From positions 1 to 64,000 of the forward strand of contig NZ_AONQ01000011.1 of the NCBI RefSeq assembly GCF_000342045.1: 64,000 nucleotides of DNA. Direction: 5' to 3'. This DNA comes from Paramagnetospirillum caucaseum. Lineage in GTDB: Bacteria > Pseudomonadota > Alphaproteobacteria > Rhodospirillales > Magnetospirillaceae. This document shows positions 1 to 8,280 of this stretch, one piece after another. The translations under genes were made by a program, and so were the position numbers. The notes beneath the pieces are model-generated. The model did not search any database and was not told where the DNA came from. It saw only the letters and a list, made by a program, of their open reading frames with translations. The number at the start of each line of letters is the position of its first letter. Position 1 is the first letter of the stretch.

Positions 1-717
1 GGCCCACCGCCGGCGCCCGCCGCGCCCCGGCCGCGCACCTTCCAGGCCCTGGCCAATCCCGACCCCCTGCCCTTCAGGCCCGGCACCCAGATCCTGTTCG
101 GCAGCGGCATCGTGCTCGAGGGCGGCCGCCAGGTGATCACCAACCGTCATGTGATCGAAGGCGTCCGCGACACCGCCATCCGCAACGGCACCGGCCATGT
201 GCGCCGCGCCCGGATCATCAAGGTCTCGGCCGAGGACGACCTGGCCCTGCTGGAACTGTCCGAGCCCTTCCCCGAGGGCGAGGCCATGCCCATCTCGGGA
301 ATCAGCGAGGCCTCGCCCGGCCGCTCGGCCATCGTCATGGGCTTTCCGCTGATCACCGTGCTGGGCGACGAGCAGCCGGCCCTGGCCGAAGGCATCGTCT
401 CCAAGATGGGTGGAATCGGCGGCGAACCCACCTCGTTCCAGATGACCACCAAGCTGAACCAGGGCAATTCCGGCGGGCCGGTCTTCGACCGGACCGGCCG
501 GCTGATCGGCATCGCCGTGGCCAAGCTGGACACCGCCGAACTGCGCAGCCGCTCCGGCATCACCGCCGAGGATGTCAACTTCGCCATCAAGTCCAGCCGC
601 GTGCTGCGCTTCCTCGGCAGGAGCGGCGGCGGCAAGGCGGCCGGCGGCGAAATGTCGCTGGAGGACCTCTACCAGTCCATGCTGCCCCGCGTCGTGCTGA
701 TCGCATCCACCAAGTAG
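1..717 (+). CDS. Trypsin/HtrA-like serine protease, 5' end cut by window
   Basis: The reading frame is open from base 1, so the start lies upstream and at least 238 residues are visible. The S1 chymotrypsin-fold catalytic triad can be read in order: His in TNRHVIEG (codon 148-150), Asp in EDDLALLEL (near 238) and Ser in GNSGGPV (469-471). The visible start is a Pro/Ala-rich linker that passes into GSGIVLEGG, as in degP-like proteases. No PDZ domain follows, because the protein ends soon after the protease fold. It is probably periplasmic or membrane-attached; the N-terminus that would settle this is missing. It is followed after 17 bp by the DUF4384-like gene and heads a run of exported proteins that includes two caspase-fold proteins, so it may take part in a proteolytic envelope process (inference). 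Confidence 0.85.
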   Translation, partial: GPPPAPAAPRPRTFQALANPDPLPFRPGTQILFGSGIVLEGGRQVITNRHVIEGVRDTAIRNGTGHVRRARIIKVSAEDDLALLELSEPFPEGEAMPISGISEASPGRSAIVMGFPLITVLGDEQPALAEGIVSKMGGIGGEPTSFQMTTKLNQGNSGGPVFDRTGRLIGIAVAKLDTAELRSRSGITAEDVNFAIKSSRVLRFLGRSGGGKAAGGEMSLEDLYQSMLPRVVLIASTK

Positions 718-734
718 GCGAACGAGGTCACCGC

Positions 735-1547
735 ATGGGAATGTGGGCGCTCATCCTGGTCATTCTCCTGGCCCCGGCCGCCGCCCGCGCCGATTGGGTG
801 GCGGCGAGGGCCGAGCGCCTGTTCCCGCCGGAACAGCCGGAGGCCGAGGCCTGCCGCCTGGCCGAGGACAAGGCCAAGGAGGACGCGGTCCGCCAGGTCA
901 CCGGCGAACGCCTGTCGTCGGAGGAGCTGATGCGCTGTTCCGAGCAGGGCGAGCAGGCCGAGTGCACCCACAACTCCGCCATCTGGAGCATGGTCGACGG
1001 CGACGTGCGGGCGGTGCGCAACCGCCGGGTTGAGACCCTGACGGTGATCGACACGGTGCGCAAATGCGTGGTGGAACTGGAGGCCGACGTGGTGGTGCCG
1101 CCCGGCCACCCCGACCCCTCCTTCGACGTCGGGGTGAAGCTCAACGCCGCCGTCTACCGCGACGGCGAGCCGCTGGAGATCACGTTGACGCCCAACCAGC
1201 CCATGGGCGTGGCGGTATTCCAGTGGCTGCCCTACGAAAAGGGCGATTCCCAGGTGTCGCGCCTTCTGCCCAATCCCTACGATCCCATCAGCCGCATCGA
1301 CCGCGCCACCACCATTCCCTCGGACGCCGGCCGCAAGCGCTACGTCATGCGGACCGGCTTCCCGGAGACCCTGGGCGGCAACCGCCGCATGGTGGACGAA
1401 TACCTGATGGTGGTGGCCACCAGGAAGCCCCTGGAGTTCCGCGAGAGCTACAGCCTGGACGACTTCAAGGCCCGCCTGCTGGAACTGCCGCGCAGCGAGG
1501 CCCGCATCGTGCGCAAGGCCTACAGCATCCTCAAGAGGGAACGCTGA
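735..1547 (+). CDS. Secreted DUF4384-like protein
   Basis: This is a 270-residue protein with a Sec signal peptide (residues 1 to about 20, ending in AAARA). The N-terminal half holds Cys residues (EACRL, MRCSEQ, ECTHN, KCVVE) that could pair in the periplasm. The C-terminal half, from about residue 130, has the layout of a DUF4384-type domain: a beta-rich start (AAVYRDGEPLEITLTPNQ), then FQWLPYEKG and LLPNPYD. DUF4384 domains are known mainly in cell-envelope proteins and beside caspase-fold domains, which agrees with the neighbours here. The gene ends TGATG, sharing one base with the next start, so the two are probably translationally coupled. The family assignment is by pattern only and the function is unknown. 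Confidence 0.7.
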   Translation: MGMWALILVILLAPAAARADWVAARAERLFPPEQPEAEACRLAEDKAKEDAVRQVTGERLSSEELMRCSEQGEQAECTHNSAIWSMVDGDVRAVRNRRVETLTVIDTVRKCVVELEADVVVPPGHPDPSFDVGVKLNAAVYRDGEPLEITLTPNQPMGVAVFQWLPYEKGDSQVSRLLPNPYDPISRIDRATTIPSDAGRKRYVMRTGFPETLGGNRRMVDEYLMVVATRKPLEFRESYSLDDFKARLLELPRSEARIVRKAYSILKRER

Positions 1548-3067
1548 TGTCCCGCCCCCGTTTGTCATCCCGACGACCAGCGGAAGGAGGGATCTCCTCC
1601 TGGACCGGCAGAGTAGAATCGGCACGAGCGGATCAGAACGAGATCCCTCGGCTTTGCCTTGGGATGACAGCCGTCGCGCTGCTGCTCGCCGCCTGCACCA
1701 GCCCGGTCTACGTGGACCGGAGCCAGGAGGAGGAGGCTCCTCCCCTGGCGCTCAACGCCGTATCGTTCCGCGTCCACCAATCCCTGGCCGCCCGGCCGCC
1801 GTCCTGCGTCGCCGTGCTGCCCCTGTCGGGCCCCGACGGCGATGCCGCCCTGGAGCCGGCCCGCATCGAGGCGGTGCGCCGCGCCGTCTACGCCCATCTC
1901 GCCCCCCATGGCCGCCGCGACGTCAAGCCGGCCCGCGTCGATTTCGTCCTGGAACGCCTCGACCCCGCCCGGCGCGGCGATGCCGCCGAGATCGGCCGGG
2001 CGTTGGACTGCGAGGCGCTGATCGGCGGCAAGGTCACCGAATCGGGCCGGCAGTTTCTGGGCGTCTACTCGCGGGTGGCGGTGGGCGCCGAACTGCGCAT
2101 GGTACGGGCGGCGGGCGGCGAGGTGCTGTGGGAAGGAACCCATGTGGCCTCGCTGCATGCCGGCGGCCTGCCGATCTCGCCCATCGGCATCGCCATGGGC
2201 ATCTTCGAGGCGGCCCGCAACATGGACGACGAGCAGATCCTGCGCGCCACCGACGATCTGGCGCGGCGGCTGGCCTCGACCATTCCCGATCCCGGCATCG
2301 TCGCCCTCGACGACCCCACCGAGCCGCCGGCGCCGGTGCGCGCCCTGCCGCTGTCGCCCGAGCCGCCGCGCAAGGCCGGGCTGGACGCCTTCCTGGAGGA
2401 ACTGGCCCCCCTGGCCGCCGACGAGCGCCGCGCCCGCCTGATCCAGGCGCTGGAACAGCGCCGCTTCGGCGACATGGCCCGTGCCCCCCTGCTCGACGCC
2501 CTGGTGGCGGTGCCGGACGCCCGGCCCGAGGACTTCCTGCGCCATGCCGAATATCTGGCCGAGGCCGGCGACTACGCCAGCGCCCTGGCCCGCGCCGAAC
2601 AGGCGGCGGCCCGCGACGCGTCCTTCGCCCCCGCCCATTTCGCCATGGGCCGCATGCGCATCAAGCAGAACGACCCGAGCCGCGCCGAGGCCGACATCAT
2701 CCGCGCCGTGGCGCTGGACGGCGACAACGCCACCTATCTCAACGGCCTAGCCTACGTCAACAGCCTGCGGGGCCGCGCCGACCGCGCCCTGGCCGCCTAC
2801 GCCATGGCAATCCGCGCCGACGCGGCCAACGGCTTCGCCTATTACAATTCCGGGGTCATCCTGCTGGACCAGGGCGACCGCGTGGCGGCGGCGGATGCCT
2901 TCTACGGCGCCGGCCTCGCCTATCTCAAGACCGGACATTACGGACAGGCGGGCAAGGCGCTCGCCGACCTGAAGGAGCTTTCCGGGCCGGGCCTCGACCT
3001 GTCCCGCGAGATCGACACCATTCAAGGCGCCCTGGCGGCGCTGGAACAGAAGGCCAAGGCGCCCTGA
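1547..3067 (+). CDS. TPR-containing envelope lipoprotein, signal sequence interrupted by a repeat element
   Basis: The product is 506 residues from ATG 1547, which overlaps the preceding stop (TGATG). A lipobox, LLLAAC, sits about 50 residues in. The 39 codons between ATG 1547 and an in-frame ATG at 1664 are almost entirely a ~107-bp inverted-repeat element (1563-1669). Without it the protein would begin with a few Arg-containing residues and then the hydrophobic stretch, a normal lipoprotein signal. The next ~180 residues (CVAVLPLSGP, then EVLWEGTHVASLH) resemble the GNA1162/DUF799 and FlgO/CsgG-like lipoprotein fold. The C-terminal part holds TPR-like helices (NGLAYVNSLRGRADRALAAY, then AYYNSGVILLDQGD). 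It probably sits at the outer membrane as a scaffold. The start is uncertain: 1664 has no good ribosome site, whereas 1547 is coupled to the upstream gene. Confidence 0.75.
   Translation: MSRPRLSSRRPAEGGISSWTGRVESARADQNEIPRLCLGMTAVALLLAACTSPVYVDRSQEEEAPPLALNAVSFRVHQSLAARPPSCVAVLPLSGPDGDAALEPARIEAVRRAVYAHLAPHGRRDVKPARVDFVLERLDPARRGDAAEIGRALDCEALIGGKVTESGRQFLGVYSRVAVGAELRMVRAAGGEVLWEGTHVASLHAGGLPISPIGIAMGIFEAARNMDDEQILRATDDLARRLASTIPDPGIVALDDPTEPPAPVRALPLSPEPPRKAGLDAFLEELAPLAADERRARLIQALEQRRFGDMARAPLLDALVAVPDARPEDFLRHAEYLAEAGDYASALARAEQAAARDASFAPAHFAMGRMRIKQNDPSRAEADIIRAVALDGDNATYLNGLAYVNSLRGRADRALAAYAMAIRADAANGFAYYNSGVILLDQGDRVAAADAFYGAGLAYLKTGHYGQAGKALADLKELSGPGLDLSREIDTIQGALAALEQKAKAP
1563..1669. 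repeat. Interspersed inverted-repeat element, copy 1 (inside a coding sequence)
   Basis: The 107-bp element has 9-bp perfect terminal inverted repeats (TGTCATCCC and GGGATGACA) and an inner pair (GGATCTC and GAGATCC). It is clearly similar along its length to 16892-16997. It lies in frame within the 5' end of the TPR lipoprotein gene and supplies the internal ATG at 1664. It is the size of a REP- or MITE-like non-autonomous element; no transposase is present. Confidence 0.8.
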
Positions 3068-3086
3068 CGGCGCTGGAACAGAAGGG

Positions 3087-3704
3087 ATGACGCCCATGCT
3101 CTACCGATTCGCCCCGATCGCCCTGGCCGCCGGCCTGCTGGCCGGCTGCGCCACCAACCCGGCGCCCGGCACTCCCGCCGCCACCGCCGCCGCCGAGCAA
3201 AGGCGGCAGGAGGCAAGGGTGGCCAACGTCCAGGCCTCGGTGGAGGAAGCGCCCGCGTGGTTCACCGCGCCGCCCATGGACGGCAACAGCCTCTATGCCC
3301 CGGGTACCGCCACCTCGGCCGACATGCAGATGGCCATGGACAAGGCGACCTTAAGCGCCAAGCGCGGTCTGGCCGACACCCTGAAGGGCAGCCTGTCTTC
3401 CAAGATGAAGGAATTCATCAGCGAGAGCGGCAGCGGCGAGGACCCGGTGATCACCAGCGAGAGCGAGCGTATCACCTCGAATCTGATCACCGAGACCAGC
3501 CTGGCCGGCTATTCCCGCACCCAGAGCAAGCTGGTGCCCCAGGGCTCGGTCTACCGCGCCTATGTGCTGCTGCAATACCCCATCGGCAACGCCAACCGCA
3601 TCCTGATGGACCGGGTCAAGCAGGACAAGGTGATGGAATCCAAGCTGCGGGCCTCGAAGGCCTTCCAGGATCTGGAACAGGAAATCCAGGCCGCCCGCAA
3701 GTAG
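3087..3704 (+). CDS. LPP20-family lipoprotein
   Basis: This is a 205-residue lipoprotein. A short charged start and hydrophobic stretch end in the lipobox LLAGC (Cys near residue 22), followed by an Ala/Pro-rich linker. The body matches the LPP20 lipoprotein layout: APAWFTAPP, then a run where alternating Ala/Lys residues (MDKATLSAKRGLADTL) form a long helix, then an ETSLAGYSRTQSKLV strand, and YRAYVLLQYPIG near the C-terminus. LPP20 proteins are outer-membrane lipoproteins, often encoded near flagellar or surface genes. ATG 3087 or ATG 3096 could be the start; GAAGGG lies just before the first. It sits 19 bp after the TPR lipoprotein and 16 bp before the caspase gene, so it is probably in the same operon. 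Confidence 0.75.
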   Translation: MTPMLYRFAPIALAAGLLAGCATNPAPGTPAATAAAEQRRQEARVANVQASVEEAPAWFTAPPMDGNSLYAPGTATSADMQMAMDKATLSAKRGLADTLKGSLSSKMKEFISESGSGEDPVITSESERITSNLITETSLAGYSRTQSKLVPQGSVYRAYVLLQYPIGNANRILMDRVKQDKVMESKLRASKAFQDLEQEIQAARK

Positions 3705-3720
3705 GAGGAGGGAAGCGGCC

Positions 3721-5067
3721 ATGCGGAAAGCACTCGCCGCGCGCCTGATCATGGCCACGCTCGCCGCCGCCCCCGCCGGGGCGGCGCCCTCGGACTACGA
3801 GTGGTCGTGGAGCGACTACGCCCCCACCCCGCCGCCCCGGGTGATCGACGCCGTGGCGGTGGTGGAATCGGCCGGGGTTTCCGCCCCCGGCAACGAAGGT
3901 CTGGCCGCCCAGGGCTTCTTCGTCCCCATGGAGCGGCGCGCCCTGGCCGATCTCGCCAACCTGTTCCGGCAGGTCATCCCCGTCCGCGACGGCAGCGAGA
4001 CCTATGTGGTCCGCGCCTCGTTCCGCTGGGACGGGGCGGTGGAACCCTCCGTTGCCGTCCTCGACGCCCGCACCGGCGCGGCGGTGGCCTCGGCCCGAGG
4101 GCCGGTGATATCCCGCCTGCGGCCGGTGGCGCTCAACCTCCAGGATTCCATGCGTCAGGCCAAGCTGGAACTGGCCCTGCTGCTGGCCACCCCGCCGGCG
4201 CCCGTGGCCGTGGCGGCGGCCGCCGCTCCGCCTCCCCCGGTCGCCGCCGCTCCGCCACCGCCGCGCTTCGCCGTCCAGCCGGCGGTCGGCCGCTTCCCCC
4301 GGGGCGCCGAACGGCCCGACGACGTGGCGGTGATCATCGGCAACGCCGACTACACCCGCCAGGGCCGCGACATCCCCGACGTGCGCCCCGCCCACGCCGA
4401 CGCGGAAGGGGCCAGGCTCTACGCCACCCAGGCGCTCGGCATCAGGGAGGGCAACGTCATCTTCCTCAAGGACGCCACCGGCAGCCAGATGACCAGGGTG
4501 TTCGGCTCCGACAAGGACCATCGCGGCCAGCTGTTCGACTGGGTCAAGCCGGGCAAGTCCCGGGTCTACGTCTATTATTCCGGTCACGGCGCCCCGGCCA
4601 GCCAGGGCGGCTCGCCCTATCTGATCCCCACGGATTCCGACGCGGCCAGGATCGAGCTCAACGGCTATCCCCTGAAGCAGCTCTACGACAACCTGGGCAA
4701 GCTGCCCGCCGACAGCGTCACCGTCGTGCTGGAAGCCTGCTTCTCCGGCATCAGCCCGGCCGGCTCGGTGCTGGGCAAGGCCTCGCCGGTGTTCTTCGAG
4801 GTCAAGGCCCCGCCGGTGCCCGCCAACCTCACCGTCATCGCGGCCGGCGCCGCCAACCAGATGGCATCCTGGGAGGCCGACGAATCCTCCGGCCTGTTCA
4901 CCAAGTACTACCTGAAGGCCATGGCGGGCGAGGCCGATTCCGACAAGGACGGCCGCGTCGGCCTGGACGAGCTGGACCGCTATCTCAAGGAGACGCTGAC
5001 CTACTTTGCCCGCCGCCATTACGGCCGCGACCAGAACGCCCAGATCGTCAGGGGAGGCGGGAGATGA
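3721..5067 (+). CDS. Secreted caspase-fold (C14-like) protein with EF-hand loop, copy A
   Basis: The product is 448 residues with a signal peptide (residues 1-21, cleavage after GAA). Residues ~22-150 are a unique domain, then comes a Pro/Ala linker (~155-180) and a caspase-like domain from about residue 195. The His-Cys dyad of clan CD peptidases is present: His289 in YYSGHGAP and Cys340 in EACFSG. Close to the C-terminus lies a canonical calcium-binding EF-hand loop, DSDKDGRVGLDE (406-417). From codon ~181 to the stop it is nearly identical to the lipoprotein encoded at 5552-7075. A ribosome site (GGAGGAGGG) precedes ATG 3721. The stop overlaps the next start (ATGA). Its substrate is unknown; a calcium-gated cysteine protease in the periplasm is an inference from the dyad and loop. 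Confidence 0.8.
   Translation: MRKALAARLIMATLAAAPAGAAPSDYEWSWSDYAPTPPPRVIDAVAVVESAGVSAPGNEGLAAQGFFVPMERRALADLANLFRQVIPVRDGSETYVVRASFRWDGAVEPSVAVLDARTGAAVASARGPVISRLRPVALNLQDSMRQAKLELALLLATPPAPVAVAAAAAPPPPVAAAPPPPRFAVQPAVGRFPRGAERPDDVAVIIGNADYTRQGRDIPDVRPAHADAEGARLYATQALGIREGNVIFLKDATGSQMTRVFGSDKDHRGQLFDWVKPGKSRVYVYYSGHGAPASQGGSPYLIPTDSDAARIELNGYPLKQLYDNLGKLPADSVTVVLEACFSGISPAGSVLGKASPVFFEVKAPPVPANLTVIAAGAANQMASWEADESSGLFTKYYLKAMAGEADSDKDGRVGLDELDRYLKETLTYFARRHYGRDQNAQIVRGGGR
4262..5067 (+). repeat. 806-bp direct repeat, copy A (caspase domain)
   Basis: This is the first copy of a direct repeat whose partner is 6270-7075, offset 2008 bp. I count ten substitutions by hand over 806 bp, most of them silent; only three change residues. 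Similarity ends sharply just after the shared stop codon. The high identity implies recent duplication or gene conversion. Confidence 0.9.
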
Positions 5068-5531
5068 AGCGCGCCGCCCTGGCCGTCCTGATGCTGCTGA
5101 GCACGGTTGACGAGGCCTGGGCGGACGGACGGTTCTGGCTGGTGACGCCCGGGGAATCCGCCCGTCTGGGCCAGCCGCCGCCCCAGGGGCGGACGCCCAT
5201 GGCCGCCGAGGAGGGCGATGGCCCGGTCATCCGCGTCAAGACGCCCAGCCTGGATGCGGCGGTGCGAAGCCCGGTAAGCATCCTGGTGCAGTTCGAGCCC
5301 GGCCGCAGCGGCCTGGCCCCGGACATGGCCAGCCTGACGGTGACGCTGCGCGGCTTCATCACCATCGACATCACCGACCGCCTGCGGGACTACGTGGTGG
5401 GACAGACCCTGGCGGTGGAGGGGGCAGAGCTGCCCACCGGCAGCCATCGCATCCGTCTGGCCATCGCCGACCGGGGCGGCGCCATCTCCGCCCGCGACAT
5501 GATCCTGACCGTGGCCGAGCCGCCACGCTGA
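5064..5531 (+). CDS. Small secreted protein of unknown function
   Basis: This is a 155-residue protein starting at the ATG that overlaps the caspase stop (ATGA). The signal peptide is residues 1 to about 20 (ending in AWA). The mature part is mostly predicted beta-strand: RVKTPSLDAAVRSPVSILV, SLTVTLRGFITIDITDR, then SHRIRLAIADRGG. This suggests an immunoglobulin-like sandwich fold, which is pattern-based inference. It lacks Cys and obvious catalytic residues. Its position between the two caspase genes, with coupled translation, suggests it works with them, perhaps as a partner or inhibitor in the periplasm. I do not recognise a named family. Confidence 0.65.
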   Translation: MKRAALAVLMLLSTVDEAWADGRFWLVTPGESARLGQPPPQGRTPMAAEEGDGPVIRVKTPSLDAAVRSPVSILVQFEPGRSGLAPDMASLTVTLRGFITIDITDRLRDYVVGQTLAVEGAELPTGSHRIRLAIADRGGAISARDMILTVAEPPR

Positions 5532-5551
5532 ACGAACAAGGGAGGCCATCC

Positions 5552-7075
5552 ATGAGCCCCACGCTCCTGCATCGCCTGATGCTCCTCGCGCCGCTGCTGC
5601 TGGGGGCCTGCGCCATCGCTCCCACCATGGAGGTGGTGCCGTCCACCGTGGTGGCGGGACAGCGCCATCAGGCCTCGGTCGCCCTGGTGTTTCCCGGCGA
5701 GACCCGGTCGCTGCGGGTTCCCAACCTGCTGCCCACCGGCTGCCTGACCGGCGGGTTCAGCATCGACGCCGATTACGGCGGCACCTTCGCCCGCGCCGTC
5801 AAGGAACGCCTGTCGGCCATGTTCGCCAGCGTGGTCGAGGTGGGCAGCCTGGCCCAGGCCGCCGGCGCCTATCCCCTGGTGTTCCAGGCGGAAATGTCGC
5901 AGGTGGGCTACAAGCTGGGATGCCTGGTCTCGCCTGACACCTATGTGCAGGTCCGGGGCGATCTGCGCGCCACCGACAGCCAGGGCCGCGACGTCTGGCG
6001 TTCCGACATCCAGTCGAAGCGCCACGAGATGGAGCTGATGATGTTCGACCCCAATCGCGGCCTGGGGGTTCCCGCCTCGCGGGCGATCAGCGCCCTGGCC
6101 GACGACTGGCTGCGCGAGTTGAACGGACCGGCCGCGGGCCAGATCGCGGCGGCCCTGCACGGCGCCGCCCCGGCGGTGGCCGCCCGGTCGGGACAAAAGG
6201 CTCCGATGGCGCAACCGGCTCCGCCTCCCCCGGTCGCCGCCGCGCCGCCTCCCCCGGTCGCCGCCGCGCCGCGCTTCGCCGTCCAGCCGGCGGTCGGCCG
6301 CTTCCCCCGGGGCGCCGAGCGGCCCGACGACGTGGCGGTGATCATCGGCAACGCCGACTACGCCCGCCAGGGCCGCGACATCCCCAATGTCCGCCCCGCC
6401 CACGCCGACGCGGAAGGGGCCAGGCTCTACGCCACCCAGGCGCTCGGCATCAGGGAGGGCAACGTCATCTTTCTCAAGGACGCCACCGGCAGCCAGATGA
6501 CCAGGGTGTTCGGCTCCGACAAGGACCATCGCGGCCAGCTGTTCGACTGGGTCAAGCCGGGCAAGTCCCGGGTCTACGTCTATTATTCCGGCCACGGCGC
6601 CCCGGCCAGCCAGGGCGGCTCGCCCTATCTGATCCCCACGGATTCCGACGCGGCCAGGATCGAGCTCAACGGCTATCCCCTGAAGCAGCTCTACGACAAC
6701 CTGGGCAAGCTGCCCGCCGACAGCGTCACCGTCGTGCTGGAAGCCTGCTTCTCCGGCATCAGCCCGGCCGGCTCGGTGCTGGGCAAGGCCTCGCCGGTGT
6801 TCTTCGAGGTCAAGGCCCCGCCGGTGCCCGCCAACCTCACCGTCATCGCGGCGGGCGCCGCCAACCAGATGGCATCCTGGGAGGCCGACGAATCCTCCGG
6901 CCTGTTCACCAAGTACTACCTGAAGGCCATGGCGGGCGAGGCCGATTCCGACAAGGACGGCCGCGTCGGCCTGGACGAGCTGGAACGCTACCTCAAGGAG
7001 ACGCTGACCTACTTTGCCCGCCGCCATTACGGCCGCGACCAGAACGCCCAGATCGTCAGGGGAGGCGGGAGATGA
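5552..7075 (+). CDS. Caspase-fold lipoprotein with EF-hand loop, copy B
   Basis: The product is 507 residues. It has a lipoprotein signal with lipobox LLGAC (Cys near 23), so it should be anchored in a membrane, unlike copy A. Residues ~30-200 form a domain not found in copy A, with two Cys (PTGCLTGG and KLGCLV) and a strand pattern typical of YajG-like envelope lipoproteins. A Pro/Ala linker with a 24-bp tandem repeat (two units of APPPPVAA) leads to the caspase-like domain, with His348 and Cys399 as the dyad and the same EF-hand loop near the end. The caspase part differs from copy A at only three residues (Thr/Ala, Asp/Asn, Asp/Glu). The gene ends in ATGA overlapping the next start. Two differently anchored versions of one protease domain look like a deliberate pairing. 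Confidence 0.8.
   Translation: MSPTLLHRLMLLAPLLLGACAIAPTMEVVPSTVVAGQRHQASVALVFPGETRSLRVPNLLPTGCLTGGFSIDADYGGTFARAVKERLSAMFASVVEVGSLAQAAGAYPLVFQAEMSQVGYKLGCLVSPDTYVQVRGDLRATDSQGRDVWRSDIQSKRHEMELMMFDPNRGLGVPASRAISALADDWLRELNGPAAGQIAAALHGAAPAVAARSGQKAPMAQPAPPPPVAAAPPPPVAAAPRFAVQPAVGRFPRGAERPDDVAVIIGNADYARQGRDIPNVRPAHADAEGARLYATQALGIREGNVIFLKDATGSQMTRVFGSDKDHRGQLFDWVKPGKSRVYVYYSGHGAPASQGGSPYLIPTDSDAARIELNGYPLKQLYDNLGKLPADSVTVVLEACFSGISPAGSVLGKASPVFFEVKAPPVPANLTVIAAGAANQMASWEADESSGLFTKYYLKAMAGEADSDKDGRVGLDELERYLKETLTYFARRHYGRDQNAQIVRGGGR
6270..7075 (+). repeat. 806-bp direct repeat, copy B (caspase domain)
   Basis: This is the partner of 4262-5067, about 98.8% identical by hand count. Both copies end with the same Gly-rich ribosome-site-like GGAGGCGGGAGATGA, which also drives the next gene in each case. 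Confidence 0.9.
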
Positions 7076-8280
7076 ACATCCGGCGGACCGGCTGGCTGGT
7101 CGCCCTGGCGATGATCGCCGCCGCGCCGGACGGCGCCCTGGCCTGGAAGCCCAAGGACAACAAGTGCAGCATCTGCCCGTCATGCTGCGCCCCGCCGCCC
7201 GCGCCGGCGCCCCGCGCCACGCCGCCGTCCGGCGGGGGCGGTTCCGGCTACGGCACCCCGGCATTCCCGCCCCCGTCCCGCGATCCCCAGCGCCTGGCCG
7301 AGATGCAACGCAATGAAAAGGCGGCGGAAGACGCCTGGAACCGGGGCGATGCCGACGAATCCGAACGGCGGCTGCAAAATGCCCTCGCCATGGCCGACGA
7401 AGCCGGCGACCGGGCCCGCATCCAAAGCGGGCTCGACCGGGTGCGGGCCTTCCAGGCGGCCGAGCGCGAGCGCAAGGCCCGCGAGGAGCGCGACCGCCAG
7501 CGGGCCCAGGCGGAAGCCGACTTCCAGCACAAGGTCGACGACATGCTGAGCGGCTACAAGGCCGATTTCGACGGAACCGGCGTGGCCCCGGATATGGGCG
7601 AACCGGTGGACAACCGGCCGGACCATCTGAAGGGCCTTCCCGTTCCGCCCCGCCAATCGCCGCCGCCGCAGGTGGCGGCCACGCCCCGGCCGCCGCCGCC
7701 CGAGCCGGAATCCGGCCCGGTGACGGTTCCCGACCGGCCCCTCCCCACCAGCCCGAAATACAAGGAGCCGCCGCCGCCCATGATTTCGGCGGTGCCGCCC
7801 ACGCCCCATGTGGCGCGGACCGTCGAGGAGGCCCTGAACCGGGCTCGCGGCAATCCGGTGGATGCCCAGTTCGTCCTCGGCACCAACAGCCTCAAGCACT
7901 ATCCCGACGGCGATCCGCCGGCCACCCAGGAGGAGTTGAGCTATCTGGGGGGAATGGCCCGCTCCTACGTGGGACGCGGCGGCCGCAGCTCCGTTTCGCC
8001 CGACATCGACCCCTCCCAGAATCTGCGCATCAAGCTCGAGGCGGCCAAGGGCGATCCGCAATACGGCGGCATGCAGCGCGCCGCGCAATACCGCGACCAG
8101 TGGATGGCGCGGCGCAACGAGTGGATCAAGAGAGGAACCGAGATATCGCGCGACGGTTCGCTGGAAGGCGCCGTCGAGGTGCTGGCCGAGCAATACCGGG
8201 ACCGGCCCAATCCCGACATTCTCAACGCCATCCGCTACATGGAAGGAAGCCGCCAGCATGCCACCGTTCCCGGCCGCTAG
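7072..8280 (+). CDS. Exported Pro-rich protein of unknown function
   Basis: This is a 402-residue protein starting at an ATG that overlaps the copy-B caspase stop. A signal peptide (1-24, ending ALA) is followed by a Cys cluster (KCSICPSCC) and a Pro-rich stretch. A charged helical region (~75-150, rich in Arg/Glu/Ala, for example AERERKAREERDRQRAQAEA) should form a coiled coil. A second Pro-rich linker (~165-230) precedes a C-terminal domain (HVARTVEEALNRARGNPVD to the end) without recognised motifs. The Cys cluster could bind metal or form disulfides. It overlaps the next gene by 23 bp. I do not recognise a family; the layout suggests an extended periplasmic adaptor. Confidence 0.6.
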   Translation: MNIRRTGWLVALAMIAAAPDGALAWKPKDNKCSICPSCCAPPPAPAPRATPPSGGGGSGYGTPAFPPPSRDPQRLAEMQRNEKAAEDAWNRGDADESERRLQNALAMADEAGDRARIQSGLDRVRAFQAAERERKAREERDRQRAQAEADFQHKVDDMLSGYKADFDGTGVAPDMGEPVDNRPDHLKGLPVPPRQSPPPQVAATPRPPPPEPESGPVTVPDRPLPTSPKYKEPPPPMISAVPPTPHVARTVEEALNRARGNPVDAQFVLGTNSLKHYPDGDPPATQEELSYLGGMARSYVGRGGRSSVSPDIDPSQNLRIKLEAAKGDPQYGGMQRAAQYRDQWMARRNEWIKRGTEISRDGSLEGAVEVLAEQYRDRPNPDILNAIRYMEGSRQHATVPGR

